Below are positions 10,910-19,456 of a DNA stretch of 64,000 nucleotides, one piece after another; within the stretch, counting starts at the first letter, position 1; each line of letters opens with the position of its first letter. The DNA comes from Desulfovibrio aminophilus DSM 12254. GTDB taxonomy: Bacteria > Desulfobacterota > Desulfovibrionia > Desulfovibrionales > Desulfovibrionaceae. The stretch lies in assembly GCF_000422565.1 (NCBI RefSeq), contig NZ_AUMA01000003.1, forward strand, positions 186,001 through 250,000, read 5' to 3'. The notes beneath the pieces are model-generated. The model saw only the letters and a list, made by a program, of their open reading frames with translations, searched no databases and had not been told where the DNA came from. The position numbers were made by a program, and so were the translations under genes.

Positions 10910-11992
10910 ATGACCGATCTCGCGACGGCGGCCCTGGAGGCTTATCTCAAGGAAGCCTTCGGCTCCGACGCCGTCCTGCTGCATGTGGGCCGTATCGGTC
11001 GCCCGGAGGAGCAGGGCATGAAGGCCCTGGGCTACGGCAAGCCCCTCCTGGTGCGCTTCCGGGCCGGAGGGCGGGAACGCGAGACCGTGCTCTCGACCAT
11101 GCGCGGGGACAAGTATGGCCACCAGTTCTACTGGGATCGCGCCGCGATCCTCCTCTTCCAGTATGAAACATCGGCCGCCCTGGAACGCCACGTCAAGCCC
11201 CTCGGCGTGGGCTACGTGGACGCCCGGGGCGGCCTGACGCCCCTGCATGAGCCGGTCGAGTTCTTCATCCTCAACGAGAAGCTCGAGGGCCACGACTACT
11301 TCAAGGATTTGGAACGCATCCGGGGCGGCGATTTTCGTCCCTCGGACGAAGCCCTGGCCCGGGAGTTCGCCCGTTGGCTGGCGCGCATTCACGCGGCCGG
11401 GAAGGACGACCCCGATCTCTATTACCGCGCGGTGCGCAACCTCATCGGCTCGGACGAATGCATCATGGGCCTCATCGACGAGGCCTTTCCCCACCCCTAT
11501 CCGGATTTCCCGGAGCAGCGCTTCTTGGACATGGAAAAGCGCGTCATAGACTGGCGCTGGAAGCTGAAACGCTATTCCCATCGACTCCGCGCGGTGCATG
11601 GCGACTTCCATCCCTGGAACGTGTTGGTGGACGACGCGGGCGGCTTCCGGGTTCTGGACCGCAGCCGGGGAGAGTGGGGCGAGCCCGCCGGGGACGTCTG
11701 CACCATGGCCATGAACTATCTGCTCTTCGGCCTCTACAACGAGCCCCGGCTGTCCGGCGCCTTCGAACGGCTCTACCGGGTCTACTTCGAGGAGTACCTG
11801 AGCCTGACCAACGACCACGAGGCCCTGGAAGTGATGGCTCCGTTCTTCGTCTTCCGAGGGCTGGTGGTGGCCTCGCCGGAGTGGTACCCGAACCATCCCC
11901 CGGCGGTGCGGCGCGGTCTGCTGCGCTTTCTGCTGAACGTCCTGGAGGACGAGGTTTTCGACTGGGAGCATGTGAACCGCTACATGGAGTGA
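10910..11992 (+). CDS. Aminoglycoside-phosphotransferase-fold small-molecule kinase
   Basis: 360 residues of the APH/choline-kinase superfamily. The Brenner motif VHGDFHPWNVLVD places the catalytic Asp at about residue 232, and the following RVLDRSRGEWGEPAGDV supplies the metal-binding Asp. The N-terminal lobe carries no classical APH drug-resistance signature, so a chromosomal metabolic or lipid-sugar kinase role is more likely than resistance. A strong AAAGGAGG site precedes the ATG. The stop is two bases from the next start, which suggests joint expression with the APS-kinase-like protein. The acceptor substrate is unknown. Confidence 0.82.
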   Translation: MTDLATAALEAYLKEAFGSDAVLLHVGRIGRPEEQGMKALGYGKPLLVRFRAGGRERETVLSTMRGDKYGHQFYWDRAAILLFQYETSAALERHVKPLGVGYVDARGGLTPLHEPVEFFILNEKLEGHDYFKDLERIRGGDFRPSDEALAREFARWLARIHAAGKDDPDLYYRAVRNLIGSDECIMGLIDEAFPHPYPDFPEQRFLDMEKRVIDWRWKLKRYSHRLRAVHGDFHPWNVLVDDAGGFRVLDRSRGEWGEPAGDVCTMAMNYLLFGLYNEPRLSGAFERLYRVYFEEYLSLTNDHEALEVMAPFFVFRGLVVASPEWYPNHPPAVRRGLLRFLLNVLEDEVFDWEHVNRYME

Positions 11993-11994
11993 GC

Positions 11995-12570
11995 ATGGAC
12001 GGCTGGGCGGTGTGGATCACGGGGCTGCCGGGCTCGGGCAAGAGCGCCCTGGCGCGTGGCCTGGAATCCCGTCTGGCCGCGCGCGGCCTGGACGTGGCCC
12101 GGTTGTCCATGGACGAACGGCGCAAGGAGTGGTTTCCCAAGCCACGCTATGACGAGAACGAGCGCCGCCGGGCCTATGAACTCCTGGTCGACGAGGCCGC
12201 CGATGCCGCGGCGCGCGGCCGGGGCGTGATACTGGACGCCACGGCCCACCGCAAGGCCGTGCGCGACCTGGCCCGCGCTCGGATTCCCCGTTTCGCGGAA
12301 ATCCATCTGCAATGCGGCCTGGACGCGGCCATGCGCCGCGAGGCTGGCAGACCTCAGGGGCAGGTCATGGCCGGGCTTTACGCCAAGGCTTTGGAGCGGC
12401 GGCGCACGGGCGTCCAGACTCCCGGCCTGGGGCAGGTCATCGGCGTGGACGTGCCCTTCGAGGCCGACCCCGCGGCCGAGTGCCGCATCGACAACACCGA
12501 TCTGGCCAAGGAGGAAACCCTGGCGCGGGCGGTGGCCTTTTTGGACCGCTGGCTGGAGGAGGGCCGGTGA
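11995..12570 (+). CDS. APS-kinase-like (CysC family) P-loop kinase
   Basis: 191 residues resembling adenylylsulfate kinase. Walker A is GLPGSGKS (residues 10-17), and late segments AGLYAKAL and GVDVPFEADP recall the CysC KGLYxxA and PYExP motifs. The CysC LDGDNxR motif is replaced by LSMDERRKEW, so true APS binding is doubtful. Dissimilatory sulfate reduction uses APS directly, and the gene sits behind an APH-fold kinase and a PfkB kinase rather than sulfate genes; another acceptor is plausible. Its stop overlaps the next GTG start (GTGA). Confidence 0.75.
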   Translation: MDGWAVWITGLPGSGKSALARGLESRLAARGLDVARLSMDERRKEWFPKPRYDENERRRAYELLVDEAADAAARGRGVILDATAHRKAVRDLARARIPRFAEIHLQCGLDAAMRREAGRPQGQVMAGLYAKALERRRTGVQTPGLGQVIGVDVPFEADPAAECRIDNTDLAKEETLARAVAFLDRWLEEGR

Positions 12571-13244
12571 AGGGGGCGCTGGGCCTGCTGGCGCTCTGGA
12601 TCGCCTGGGCCGCGCTGCACAGCCTGCTCATGACTCCGGCCGCCAAGGCTTGGTTCCGGCGGCTGCTGGGACGCGGTTTCGCCTTCTACCGTCTGGGCTT
12701 CAACCTTCTTGCCCTGGCGACCTTCGCCTCGGCCGCCCTGCTGGCTCCCCGCCTGCCCGAACCGGTCTATGTCCTGTCGCCGCCCTGGTCCTGGGCGGGG
12801 CGTCTGCTCCAGGCCCTGGGCCTGGGTCTGCTGGTCTGGACCTTCCTGGTCATCGACGGCCGCGAATTTCTGGGATTGCGCCAAGTCCACGATTTCTTCC
12901 TCCACGGCCCGCCGCCGGACGAGTCGGGTGAGCGGCCCACGCGGCTGACTGTGAGCGGTCCCTATGCGCTCTGCCGCCATCCCATGTACCTCGCGGGTTT
13001 CCTGGTCCTTTTCGCCGAACCGGGCATGAGCTTGGAACATCTCCTCTTTTCCCTTTTCGCCGGGGGCTATTTTCTGCTCGGCTCGGTTTTCGAGGAACGA
13101 CGACTTGTGCGGGCCTTTGGAGATGCCTATGTTCAATACCAGCGGCGGACCCCCCGTTTTTTCCCGTTGTCATTTCCACGCAAAGTGGTAGAGCGGGGTC
13201 CGTCGAAGCGCGCCGGGCCGCGAAGGCCCTTTGGGGACTCCTGA
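12567..13244 (+). CDS. Isoprenylcysteine-methyltransferase-like membrane protein
   Basis: 225-residue integral membrane protein of the ICMT/NnrU/phospholipid-methyltransferase-like group. Around residue 136 it carries CRHPMYLAGF, the RHPxY signature that binds the cofactor in membrane methyltransferases. EERRLVRAFGDAYVQY near the C terminus is the second conserved motif, with its paired acidic residues. About five membrane segments are visible. The GTG start overlaps the kinase stop and has GGAGGAGGG upstream. An ATG-initiated longer version would run out of frame through the kinase. Substrate unknown; possibly a lipid or a small thiol. Confidence 0.75.
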   Translation: MKGALGLLALWIAWAALHSLLMTPAAKAWFRRLLGRGFAFYRLGFNLLALATFASAALLAPRLPEPVYVLSPPWSWAGRLLQALGLGLLVWTFLVIDGREFLGLRQVHDFFLHGPPPDESGERPTRLTVSGPYALCRHPMYLAGFLVLFAEPGMSLEHLLFSLFAGGYFLLGSVFEERRLVRAFGDAYVQYQRRTPRFFPLSFPRKVVERGPSKRAGPRRPFGDS

Positions 13245-13248
13245 TTTC

Positions 13249-14595
13249 ATGAAATTTCACATCATCACATTCGGCTGCCAGATGAACGCCAACGACTCGG
13301 ATTGGCTGGCCCGGGCCCTGGAGAGCAGGGGCTGGGAGCAGGCCGACGATGAAGCGGCCCGGGTTTTCATCCTGAACACGTGCAGTGTGCGCGAGAAGCC
13401 CGAACAGAAGGTCTACAGCGTACTTGGCAGGCTGGAGAGGCATCTGCGCCGCGACCCCGGGGTCTTCGCGGCCGTGGGCGGCTGCGTGGCCCAGCAGATC
13501 GGTGCCGGTTTCTTCGAACGCTTTCCCTTTGTTCGCTTGGTCGTCGGCACGGACGCCGTTGCACTCGCCCCGGATGCCCTGGAGCGCTTGGCCGCCGAGC
13601 CGGAGACCCGACTGGCCCTGCTGGATTTCCTGCCCCATTTCAGCGAGCGCGCGGAGCCCGAACCCCGTCCGGGCGTGATGGGTCCGGCCCAGGCCTTCGT
13701 GAACATCATGCAGGGCTGCGACAACTTTTGCGCCTACTGCATCGTGCCCTACGTGCGAGGCCGCCAGAGGTCCCGGCGGCCCGGGGCCGTGCTCGAGGAG
13801 TGCCGGACCCTGGTGGAACGCGGCGCGCGCGAGATCACCCTGCTCGGCCAGAACGTGAACAGCTTCGGCCTGGATTCCGGCGGCGAGGGCGTCTCCTTCG
13901 CGGAACTGCTGCGTCGGGTGGCCGCCATCCCCGGCCTGGAGCGGCTGCGTTTCACCACCTCCCATCCCAAGGATCTGGACCCGGACGTCATCCGGGCCTT
14001 CGGTGAGTTGGAGAACCTCTGCCCGAGCCTGCATTTGCCGCTGCAGTCGGGGTCCGACGCGGTGCTTCGGCGCATGGGACGGCGCTACGATCGGGCACGG
14101 TACCTGGATCTGGTGGAGCAATTGCGCGCGGCCAGGCCCGGTCTGGCCCTGACGACGGACCTCATCGTGGGTTTCCCAGGGGAGACGGACGAGGATTTCG
14201 GCCGGACCTTGGAGATGATGGGCCTGGTGGGCTTCGAGAGCAGCTTCTCCTTCAAATATAGTGACCGCCCGGGAGTGGCCGCCGCGCGCATGGAGCCCAA
14301 GGTGTCCGAGGAGGTCGCCTCGGCCCGGTTGGACCACTTGCAGAATTTGCAAAATACGCTTACTAAAGATTGTCTAGAAAAATGCGTGGGAAGCGAGACG
14401 GTGGTCTTGATCGAGGGCCCGAGCCGGAAACAGGACGGCGGGGAGCCCTTCTGGCGCGGCCGTGATCCGGCCGGGCGCACGGTCAACGTGGCCCACGGCG
14501 GCGAGGCGGACCTGAGCGGAAAGATGATTTCGGTGCGTCTCGTGGAAGCCAAGAAGCACTCCCTGATCGGGGAGAAGGCGGGCGCTCCATGGTGA
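13249..14595 (+). CDS. miaB: tRNA-i6A37 methylthiotransferase MiaB
   Basis: Radical-SAM enzyme adding 2-methylthio to isopentenyl-A37 of tRNA, 448 residues. The N-terminal UPF0004 domain supplies C10, C45 and C79 for the auxiliary cluster. The radical-SAM cluster is C157-x3-C161-x2-C164 (CDNFCAYC). A TRAM domain lies at about 380-440. The ATG at 13249 is chosen because MKFHIITFGCQMN is the family N terminus; an in-frame ATG six codons earlier adds nothing conserved. Between the radical-SAM and TRAM parts the DNA becomes abruptly AT-rich (14341-14386). It overlaps the next gene by seven bases. Confidence 0.95.
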   Translation: MKFHIITFGCQMNANDSDWLARALESRGWEQADDEAARVFILNTCSVREKPEQKVYSVLGRLERHLRRDPGVFAAVGGCVAQQIGAGFFERFPFVRLVVGTDAVALAPDALERLAAEPETRLALLDFLPHFSERAEPEPRPGVMGPAQAFVNIMQGCDNFCAYCIVPYVRGRQRSRRPGAVLEECRTLVERGAREITLLGQNVNSFGLDSGGEGVSFAELLRRVAAIPGLERLRFTTSHPKDLDPDVIRAFGELENLCPSLHLPLQSGSDAVLRRMGRRYDRARYLDLVEQLRAARPGLALTTDLIVGFPGETDEDFGRTLEMMGLVGFESSFSFKYSDRPGVAAARMEPKVSEEVASARLDHLQNLQNTLTKDCLEKCVGSETVVLIEGPSRKQDGGEPFWRGRDPAGRTVNVAHGGEADLSGKMISVRLVEAKKHSLIGEKAGAPW

Positions 14596-15083
14596 GGGTG
14601 GAAGTCTTCGGACTGGCCCTGGACGAAAAAAGCCAGGCCCCGGTTTTGATCCTCAAGGCCGTGGACGGGGAGCGCATCCTGCCCATCTGGATTGGCGCCA
14701 TGGAGGCCATGGCCATTTCCGTGGCCTTGAACAAGGTGGCCTTCCCCCGTCCCATGACCCACGATCTGCTGCTGAACGTTCTGCGCGGTCTCGGCGGTCA
14801 GGTGTCCTGCGTGGAGGTGACCTCGGTGGAGGAGGGAACATTTTTCGCCGAGATCGTCATCCGCAAGGGCGAGGAGACGCTGCGGATGGACAGCAGGCCC
14901 TCCGACGCCATGGCCTTGGCGCTGCGGGCCGAGGTTCCGCTGTTCGTGCACGAGAAGGTTCTCGAACAGGCCGGGACCATGACGCCCGGTGCATACGAGG
15001 CCGTGCTCAAGAGTGAGGACGCCGACAAGTGGACCGAGGAGCTGGAGAAGCTCTCGGAGAACGGCAACAAATACAAGATGTGA
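14589..15083 (+). CDS. Bifunctional nuclease family protein (BFN, DUF151)
   Basis: 164 residues with one BFN/DUF151 domain across the first ~130. The segments KAVDGERILPIWIGAMEAMAI and SRPSDAMALALRAEVPLFV are family hallmarks. Plant members were reported to have nuclease activity; bacterial members, including Mycobacterium and Desulfovibrio ones, are common but poorly studied. The ATG lies inside the end of miaB, so translation is coupled. A link to RNA metabolism is suggested only by the miaB neighbour. The C-terminal ~30 residues are charged. Confidence 0.88.
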   Translation: MVRVEVFGLALDEKSQAPVLILKAVDGERILPIWIGAMEAMAISVALNKVAFPRPMTHDLLLNVLRGLGGQVSCVEVTSVEEGTFFAEIVIRKGEETLRMDSRPSDAMALALRAEVPLFVHEKVLEQAGTMTPGAYEAVLKSEDADKWTEELEKLSENGNKYKM

Positions 15084-15094
15084 CGAGCGGCGTG

Positions 15095-15748
15095 ATGATT
15101 GATCTGCACACCCATACCGTTTTCAGCGACGGGGTTCTCATCCCGGCCGAATTGGCCCGGCGGGCCGCCGTGGCCGGATATCGCGCCCTCTGCTTCACGG
15201 ATCACGCCGACGAGAGCAATATTCTCCATATTCTGGAGAACCTGCGCCGTTTTGTGGCTCGGTCCTCGGCCTTCTTCGAGATCAACCTCTTCGCCGGGGT
15301 GGAGCTGACCCATGTCCCGCCCGCGCTCATCGCGGATCACGTGGCCCGGGCCCGGGAACTGGGCGCGGACTTGGTTGTGGTCCACGGCGAGACGGTGGTG
15401 GAGCCGGTGGCTCCCGGAACGAACCTGGCGGCCATCGAGGCGGGCTGCGACGTCCTGGCGCATCCCGGCATGCTCACCGAGGCCGAGGCGCGGCTGGCCG
15501 CCGAACGCGGGGTGGCCCTGGAGATCACCACGCGCAAGGGGCACAGCCTGACCAATGGACGCGTGGCGGCCCTGGCCCGGCAATGCGGGGCCAAGTTGGT
15601 CATCAACAATGACGCCCACGAGCCGGGTGATCTCGTGTCCCGGGATTTGCGGCGCAAGGTGGCCCTTGGGGCGGGGCTCACGGACGAGGAACGCGAACAG
15701 GCCGAGGCGAACGCCCTGGCCCTGGTTCAGAAGATGCTGCGGGCTTGA
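15095..15748 (+). CDS. PHP-domain phosphoesterase (histidinol-phosphatase-like)
   Basis: 217 residues of the PHP metallohydrolase superfamily. The four PHP motifs are visible: DLHTHTVFSDG at the N terminus, CFTDHAD, VLAHPG, and NNDAHEPGD near the C terminus. Together they would bind two or three metal ions. The protein is shorter than HisK-type histidinol phosphatases and has no polymerase fusion. Natural substrate unknown. GTG at 15092 and ATG at 15095 are adjacent possible starts; the ribosome site is weak for both. A hairpin with a T run overlaps its 3' end. Confidence 0.85.
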   Translation: MIDLHTHTVFSDGVLIPAELARRAAVAGYRALCFTDHADESNILHILENLRRFVARSSAFFEINLFAGVELTHVPPALIADHVARARELGADLVVVHGETVVEPVAPGTNLAAIEAGCDVLAHPGMLTEAEARLAAERGVALEITTRKGHSLTNGRVAALARQCGAKLVINNDAHEPGDLVSRDLRRKVALGAGLTDEEREQAEANALALVQKMLRA

Positions 15749-15765
15749 GACGCGGCTGTTTTTTT
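15736..15765 (+). terminator. Candidate terminator after the PHP gene
   Basis: Stem GCTGCG (15736-15741) pairs with CGCGGC (15751-15756) with one G-T pair, and is followed by seven Ts at 15759-15765. The left arm overlaps the last codons of the PHP gene. It would separate the upstream operon from tolQ. Confidence 0.5.
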
Positions 15766-15825
15766 GGGGCGAACCCGGGGGCGATCCTCCGGTTGGGGAA
15801 CATCTTCTAGAAAGGACGTGAGGCT

Positions 15826-16542
15826 ATGGAGCTTCTCCCGGAAAGCGGCATCTTTTCCATGCTCATGCAGGCGACGCTTATGGTCAAGCTCGTCCTGCTC
15901 TTCCTTGTGAGCATGTCCATCTGGTGCTGGTCCATCATCATCTTCAAGATTCTGCTCATCAACAAGGCCAAGCGCCAAGTGGTGGAGGGCTACGAGGCCT
16001 TTCTCCAGGCCGAGGATCTCTCGGCCGGGCTGCACGCGGTGAGCCGCGATCCGCAGTCGCCCCTGGCGATCATCGGCAGCATGGCCGTGCGCGAGTTCCG
16101 CAAGCTGGAGACCGCCGAGATCGACCGTGAGCGCAAGCGCTACCTGGTCAAGGACACCCTGCGCCGCATTCTGCGTCAGGCTGTGAGCGCGGAGATGAAG
16201 CGCCTGTCCAGCTCCATCTCCATCCTGGCCACCAGCGCCAGTTCCGCGCCGTTCATCGGTCTCTTCGGCACGGTCTGGGGCATCATGCACTCCTTCCACT
16301 CCCTCGGCCAGGCACAGAGCGCGGCGTTGGCCACGGTGGCCCCGGGCATTTCCGAGGCCCTGGTGGCCACGGCCATCGGCCTGGGCGTCGCCATCCCGGC
16401 CAGCATCGCCTACAACTTCTTTCTGGGAATGCTCGCCGTGGTGGAGACCGAGATGGTCAACTTCGCGGGAGCCTTCCTGAACCGCGTCGAGCGCGAGGTG
16501 TCCTGGGTGTCCGCGCGTGGACAGCGCCGGGACAACGACTAG
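15826..16542 (+). CDS. tolQ: TolQ proton-channel subunit
   Basis: Inner-membrane MotA/TolQ/ExbB-family subunit of the Tol-Pal motor, which uses the proton gradient to keep the outer membrane constricted at division. The 238 residues have three membrane segments: about residues 20-40 ([19 protein letters not shown]), about 140-165 and about 175-200. The signature [19 protein letters not shown] precedes the third segment. A purine-rich AAAGGACGTGAGG lies before the ATG. First gene of tolQ-tolR-tolA-tolB-pal. Assignment as TolQ rather than ExbB rests on tolB and pal downstream. Confidence 0.95.
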   Translation: MELLPESGIFSMLMQATLMVKLVLLFLVSMSIWCWSIIIFKILLINKAKRQVVEGYEAFLQAEDLSAGLHAVSRDPQSPLAIIGSMAVREFRKLETAEIDRERKRYLVKDTLRRILRQAVSAEMKRLSSSISILATSASSAPFIGLFGTVWGIMHSFHSLGQAQSAALATVAPGISEALVATAIGLGVAIPASIAYNFFLGMLAVVETEMVNFAGAFLNRVEREVSWVSARGQRRDND

Positions 16543-16563
16543 CCCCCTGGGGCGGAGACCATC

Positions 16564-17001
16564 ATGGGAATGTCGCTCAACCGAGGCGGATTCATGGCCG
16601 AGATCAATGTGACGCCCTTCGTGGACGTCATGTTGGTTCTGCTCATCATATTCATGGTCACCGCCCCGATGATGACCCAGGGATTGGACGTGGACCTGCC
16701 GCAGACCAAGGCCGTGAAGGCCCTGCCCAAGGACAGCGACCACCTGGTTCTCACGGTGAAGAAGAACGGCGAGATATTTCTGGATGAATTCAAGGTCGAA
16801 CTGCCGCAGCTTCAGGATCACCTGAAGAGGTTGGTCATCACCCAGCACAAGCAGCTCTTCATGCGCGCCGACAAGGAAGTTGCCTACGGCGTGGTGGTTC
16901 AGGTCATGGGCGAAATCAAGGCCGCCGGCATCGACAAGCTCGGCATCGTGGCCGATCCCGAAAAGAGCGCGCCGGCGAATCCGGCCGCCAAACAGAGCTA
17001 G
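16564..17001 (+). CDS. tolR: TolR proton-channel subunit
   Basis: 145-residue ExbD/TolR-family protein with one N-terminal membrane segment and a periplasmic domain. The conserved channel Asp is D21 in INVTPFVDVMLVLL, corresponding to E. coli TolR D23. The family motif continues as FMVTAPMMTQGLDVDLP. The C-terminal domain (about 55-140) is the usual dimerisation module. It starts 21 bases after tolQ, with GGGGCGGAG as the ribosome site. Pairs with TolQ to power TolA. Confidence 0.95.
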   Translation: MGMSLNRGGFMAEINVTPFVDVMLVLLIIFMVTAPMMTQGLDVDLPQTKAVKALPKDSDHLVLTVKKNGEIFLDEFKVELPQLQDHLKRLVITQHKQLFMRADKEVAYGVVVQVMGEIKAAGIDKLGIVADPEKSAPANPAAKQS

Positions 17002-17050
17002 GAAGGCGTGTTCGCCGGTCCTTCCGGCGACGGGCTGTAACCAGGGTGCG

Positions 17051-18061
17051 GTGCGTACCGTGCGGCAGAAGACCAGTTTCTTTTTTTCCATCCTCCTGCA
17101 TGTGGGCATGGTCGCCATGGCCTTGCTCTGGCAGAATTTCGGCGGGGTTCGGGTGGATCTTGAAGTCCCCGCCTACACTGTGGATCTGGTGAACATCGCC
17201 CCCGGCCCGCCCCCGGGCCCCGTGGCTCCCGGCCCGGCCATTCCGGCCCAGGCTCCGAGTCCGGCCGCGCCGACCATGAATCCGGAGTCCCAGGCCAAGC
17301 CCGAACAGGCCGCCGCCGTGCCGGAGCCTCCAAAGCCGCAGCCCAAGCCGGAACCGGCCAAACCGGAACCGGTGAAGCCGGAGCCGCCGAAGCCGCAACC
17401 CAAGCCGGAACCGGCCAAGCCGGAGCCGGTGAAGACCCCGGAACCGCCGAAACCGGCCAAGCCCGAGCCCAAGCCCGAGGCGAAGCCCATCAGCGAGACC
17501 AAGGCTGAAAGCAAGAAACCCGAGCCGCGCAAGACCGAACCGGCCAAGCCCGAGCCATCGAACAAGGACATCCTGCAGAGCGCGTTGCAGGACGCGAGGA
17601 AGGAGGCCAGCCAGAGCAAGGACAAGTCGTCGTCCGGCGGCCCGGCTCAGCCCTCGCCCCAGCAGCAGGCCAAGTCTGCTTTGAAGGACGAGTTGGCCGC
17701 CCTGCGCAAATCCGTGGGGGGGAGCATCTACTCCACGGGCGGCGGAGGAGGCGGTGGCGGCGGTGGGTCCGGCAGTTCGGGCCTGTTGCAGGTCTACGCC
17801 TCCATCGTGGAGCAGGCGATCAAGAAGAATTGGCGCTACCCGGTGTTCGGCAACGACTCCAATCTGGTGGCGGTGGTCGAGGTGCGCATCGACGCCAACG
17901 GGCAGATCGCCGACGTGCGTGTATTGACACCCTCTACCCGATCTGATTTCGACGACTCGGCCGTGAAGGCCGTGCGGGAGACCAAGGAGCTGCCGGCTCC
18001 CCCCTCGGAGGCGGTGGGCACGCTTCGGATCAACTTCAACCTTCAGGAACTGAACCGCTAG
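17051..18061 (+). CDS. tolA: TolA/TonB-like energy transducer
   Basis: About 336 residues. The protein has a short cytoplasmic end, one membrane helix (FFFSILLHVGMVAMALLWQ), a long Pro/Lys/Glu/Ala-rich periplasmic stalk (about 70-220), a poly-Gly stretch (about 230-242) and a C-terminal TonB-like domain (VVEVRIDANGQIADVRVL). It spans the periplasm and couples TolQR to TolB and Pal. The GTG at 17051 is preferred; a GTG at 17060 is an alternative, and the ribosome site is poor for both. The stalk contains a duplicated 19-residue unit. The domain ending is closer to TonB than to E. coli TolA, but the operon shows the role. Confidence 0.88.
   Translation: MRTVRQKTSFFFSILLHVGMVAMALLWQNFGGVRVDLEVPAYTVDLVNIAPGPPPGPVAPGPAIPAQAPSPAAPTMNPESQAKPEQAAAVPEPPKPQPKPEPAKPEPVKPEPPKPQPKPEPAKPEPVKTPEPPKPAKPEPKPEAKPISETKAESKKPEPRKTEPAKPEPSNKDILQSALQDARKEASQSKDKSSSGGPAQPSPQQQAKSALKDELAALRKSVGGSIYSTGGGGGGGGGGSGSSGLLQVYASIVEQAIKKNWRYPVFGNDSNLVAVVEVRIDANGQIADVRVLTPSTRSDFDDSAVKAVRETKELPAPPSEAVGTLRINFNLQELNR
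17336..17452 (+). repeat. Tandem duplication in the tolA stalk
   Basis: Two near-identical units, 17336-17392 (57 bases) and 17393-17452 (60 bases, with one extra codon), encode PQPKPEPAKPEPVKPEPPK and its copy. Synonymous differences between the copies show the duplication is not brand new. Such repeats can change stalk length by slippage. Confidence 0.8.
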
Positions 18062-18076
18062 GGGGACATCCCAGCC

Positions 18077-19381
18077 ATGAAAATCAAGACCGTCCTCTTC
18101 GCCTTGCTCTTCGTCGCGCTCCTGGCCGGGAACGCCTCGGCCCAGGGCCTGACCGTGGACATTCACGGCCCCGGCCAGCGCAAGGTGAATCTGGTCATGC
18201 TTCCGCCGCGCGGTCTGAGCGCCGCCGCCGTGCCGGGCATGGCCAAGAACTTCGAGGAACTGGTGCGGACCGACCTTCGGTTCATGCCTTTTCTCAATCT
18301 CATGCCCGCCTCGGCGGTGCCCGGCGGCGACCCCAGCAAGGGCGTCACGGCCGAGGACATCAACTTCCGGCCCCTGCAACTGGCCCGCATCGACTTGACC
18401 ATGACCACGGGCTGGGACGGCAATCGCCTGGAGGCCAGGGTCTACGAGACATTCAGCGGCCGCCGCGTGGTGGGCAAGGCCTATGACGACCTCACGGACG
18501 CGGCGTTGCCGGACGTGGCCGACCGCTTCTGTTCCTTGCTCATGGAGGCGCTTACCGGCAAGAAGGGCTTCTTCACCTCGCCCATCGCCTTCGTGCGCCG
18601 CGTCGGCGAGGCCAAGGAACTCTTCACCGTTCTGCCCCAGGGCCGCGCCCTGACCCAGATCACCAGCCTGGGCGGCTTCAACCTGGGACCGGACTGGTCC
18701 AAGGACGGCAATCAGATCGTCTTCACCCATCTGAATCAGGAACGCCACTCCCTTGGCGTCTGGGATCGCAGGACCGGCGAGGCCCGGCTGTATCGCGAGG
18801 GCCTGGGCAACACGGTCATCTCCCCGGCCTTCACCCCCGAGGGCGACATAGCCGTGACGTTGAACAAGACCGGCAGCGCGGACATCTACATGCTGGACAA
18901 GGGATTCCGGCCCAAGGGAACCATCGCTTCCAGCGGTTTCATCGACGTTTCGCCCGCTTTCGACTCCACAGGTCGGAATATGGCCTTCACCTCCGGCCGG
19001 TTCGGCGGGCCGCAGATATTCGTGCTCAACCGCGACACCGGCGAGGTCAAGCGGGTGACCTTCGTGGGCGGCTACAATACCTCGCCCACCTTGAGCCCGG
19101 ACAGCCGCTATGTGGTTTTCGCCCGGCAGACGCCGAACGGGCACCGCATCTTCATCATCGAGCTGGCTACCGGCCAGGAACGCCAGATCAGTTTCGGCCC
19201 GGGCAATGACGAGGATCCGGCCTTCGGCCCGGAAGGCTACTATGTGGCCTTCAGTTCCAATCGCAACGGGCAGTACCGCATCTACCTGACCACCCGGCAC
19301 GGCGATGAGCCCATCCTGGTCCCCACCGGACCGGGAGACGCCACGTCGCCTGCCTGGAATACGGCCGCCGGCGGGGAATAG
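18077..19381 (+). CDS. tolB: TolB periplasmic beta-propeller protein
   Basis: 434 residues. The signal peptide (TVLFALLFVALLAGNASA) is followed by an N-terminal domain (about 25-165) and a six-bladed beta propeller (about 180-420). The propeller repeats are of the type GPDWSKDGNQIVF and SPTLSPDSRYVVF. TolB contacts Pal and the TolA C-terminal domain in the periplasm. It begins 15 bases after tolA. Length and domain order match E. coli TolB (430 residues). Confidence 0.95.
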   Translation: MKIKTVLFALLFVALLAGNASAQGLTVDIHGPGQRKVNLVMLPPRGLSAAAVPGMAKNFEELVRTDLRFMPFLNLMPASAVPGGDPSKGVTAEDINFRPLQLARIDLTMTTGWDGNRLEARVYETFSGRRVVGKAYDDLTDAALPDVADRFCSLLMEALTGKKGFFTSPIAFVRRVGEAKELFTVLPQGRALTQITSLGGFNLGPDWSKDGNQIVFTHLNQERHSLGVWDRRTGEARLYREGLGNTVISPAFTPEGDIAVTLNKTGSADIYMLDKGFRPKGTIASSGFIDVSPAFDSTGRNMAFTSGRFGGPQIFVLNRDTGEVKRVTFVGGYNTSPTLSPDSRYVVFARQTPNGHRIFIIELATGQERQISFGPGNDEDPAFGPEGYYVAFSSNRNGQYRIYLTTRHGDEPILVPTGPGDATSPAWNTAAGGE

Positions 19382-19456
19382 CCGGGGCCGGGGCATCAAG
19401 GGGCATCAAGGGTTTTGAAAACCGGCGATCATGCCGAGAATATGGAGAGAAAGGAA

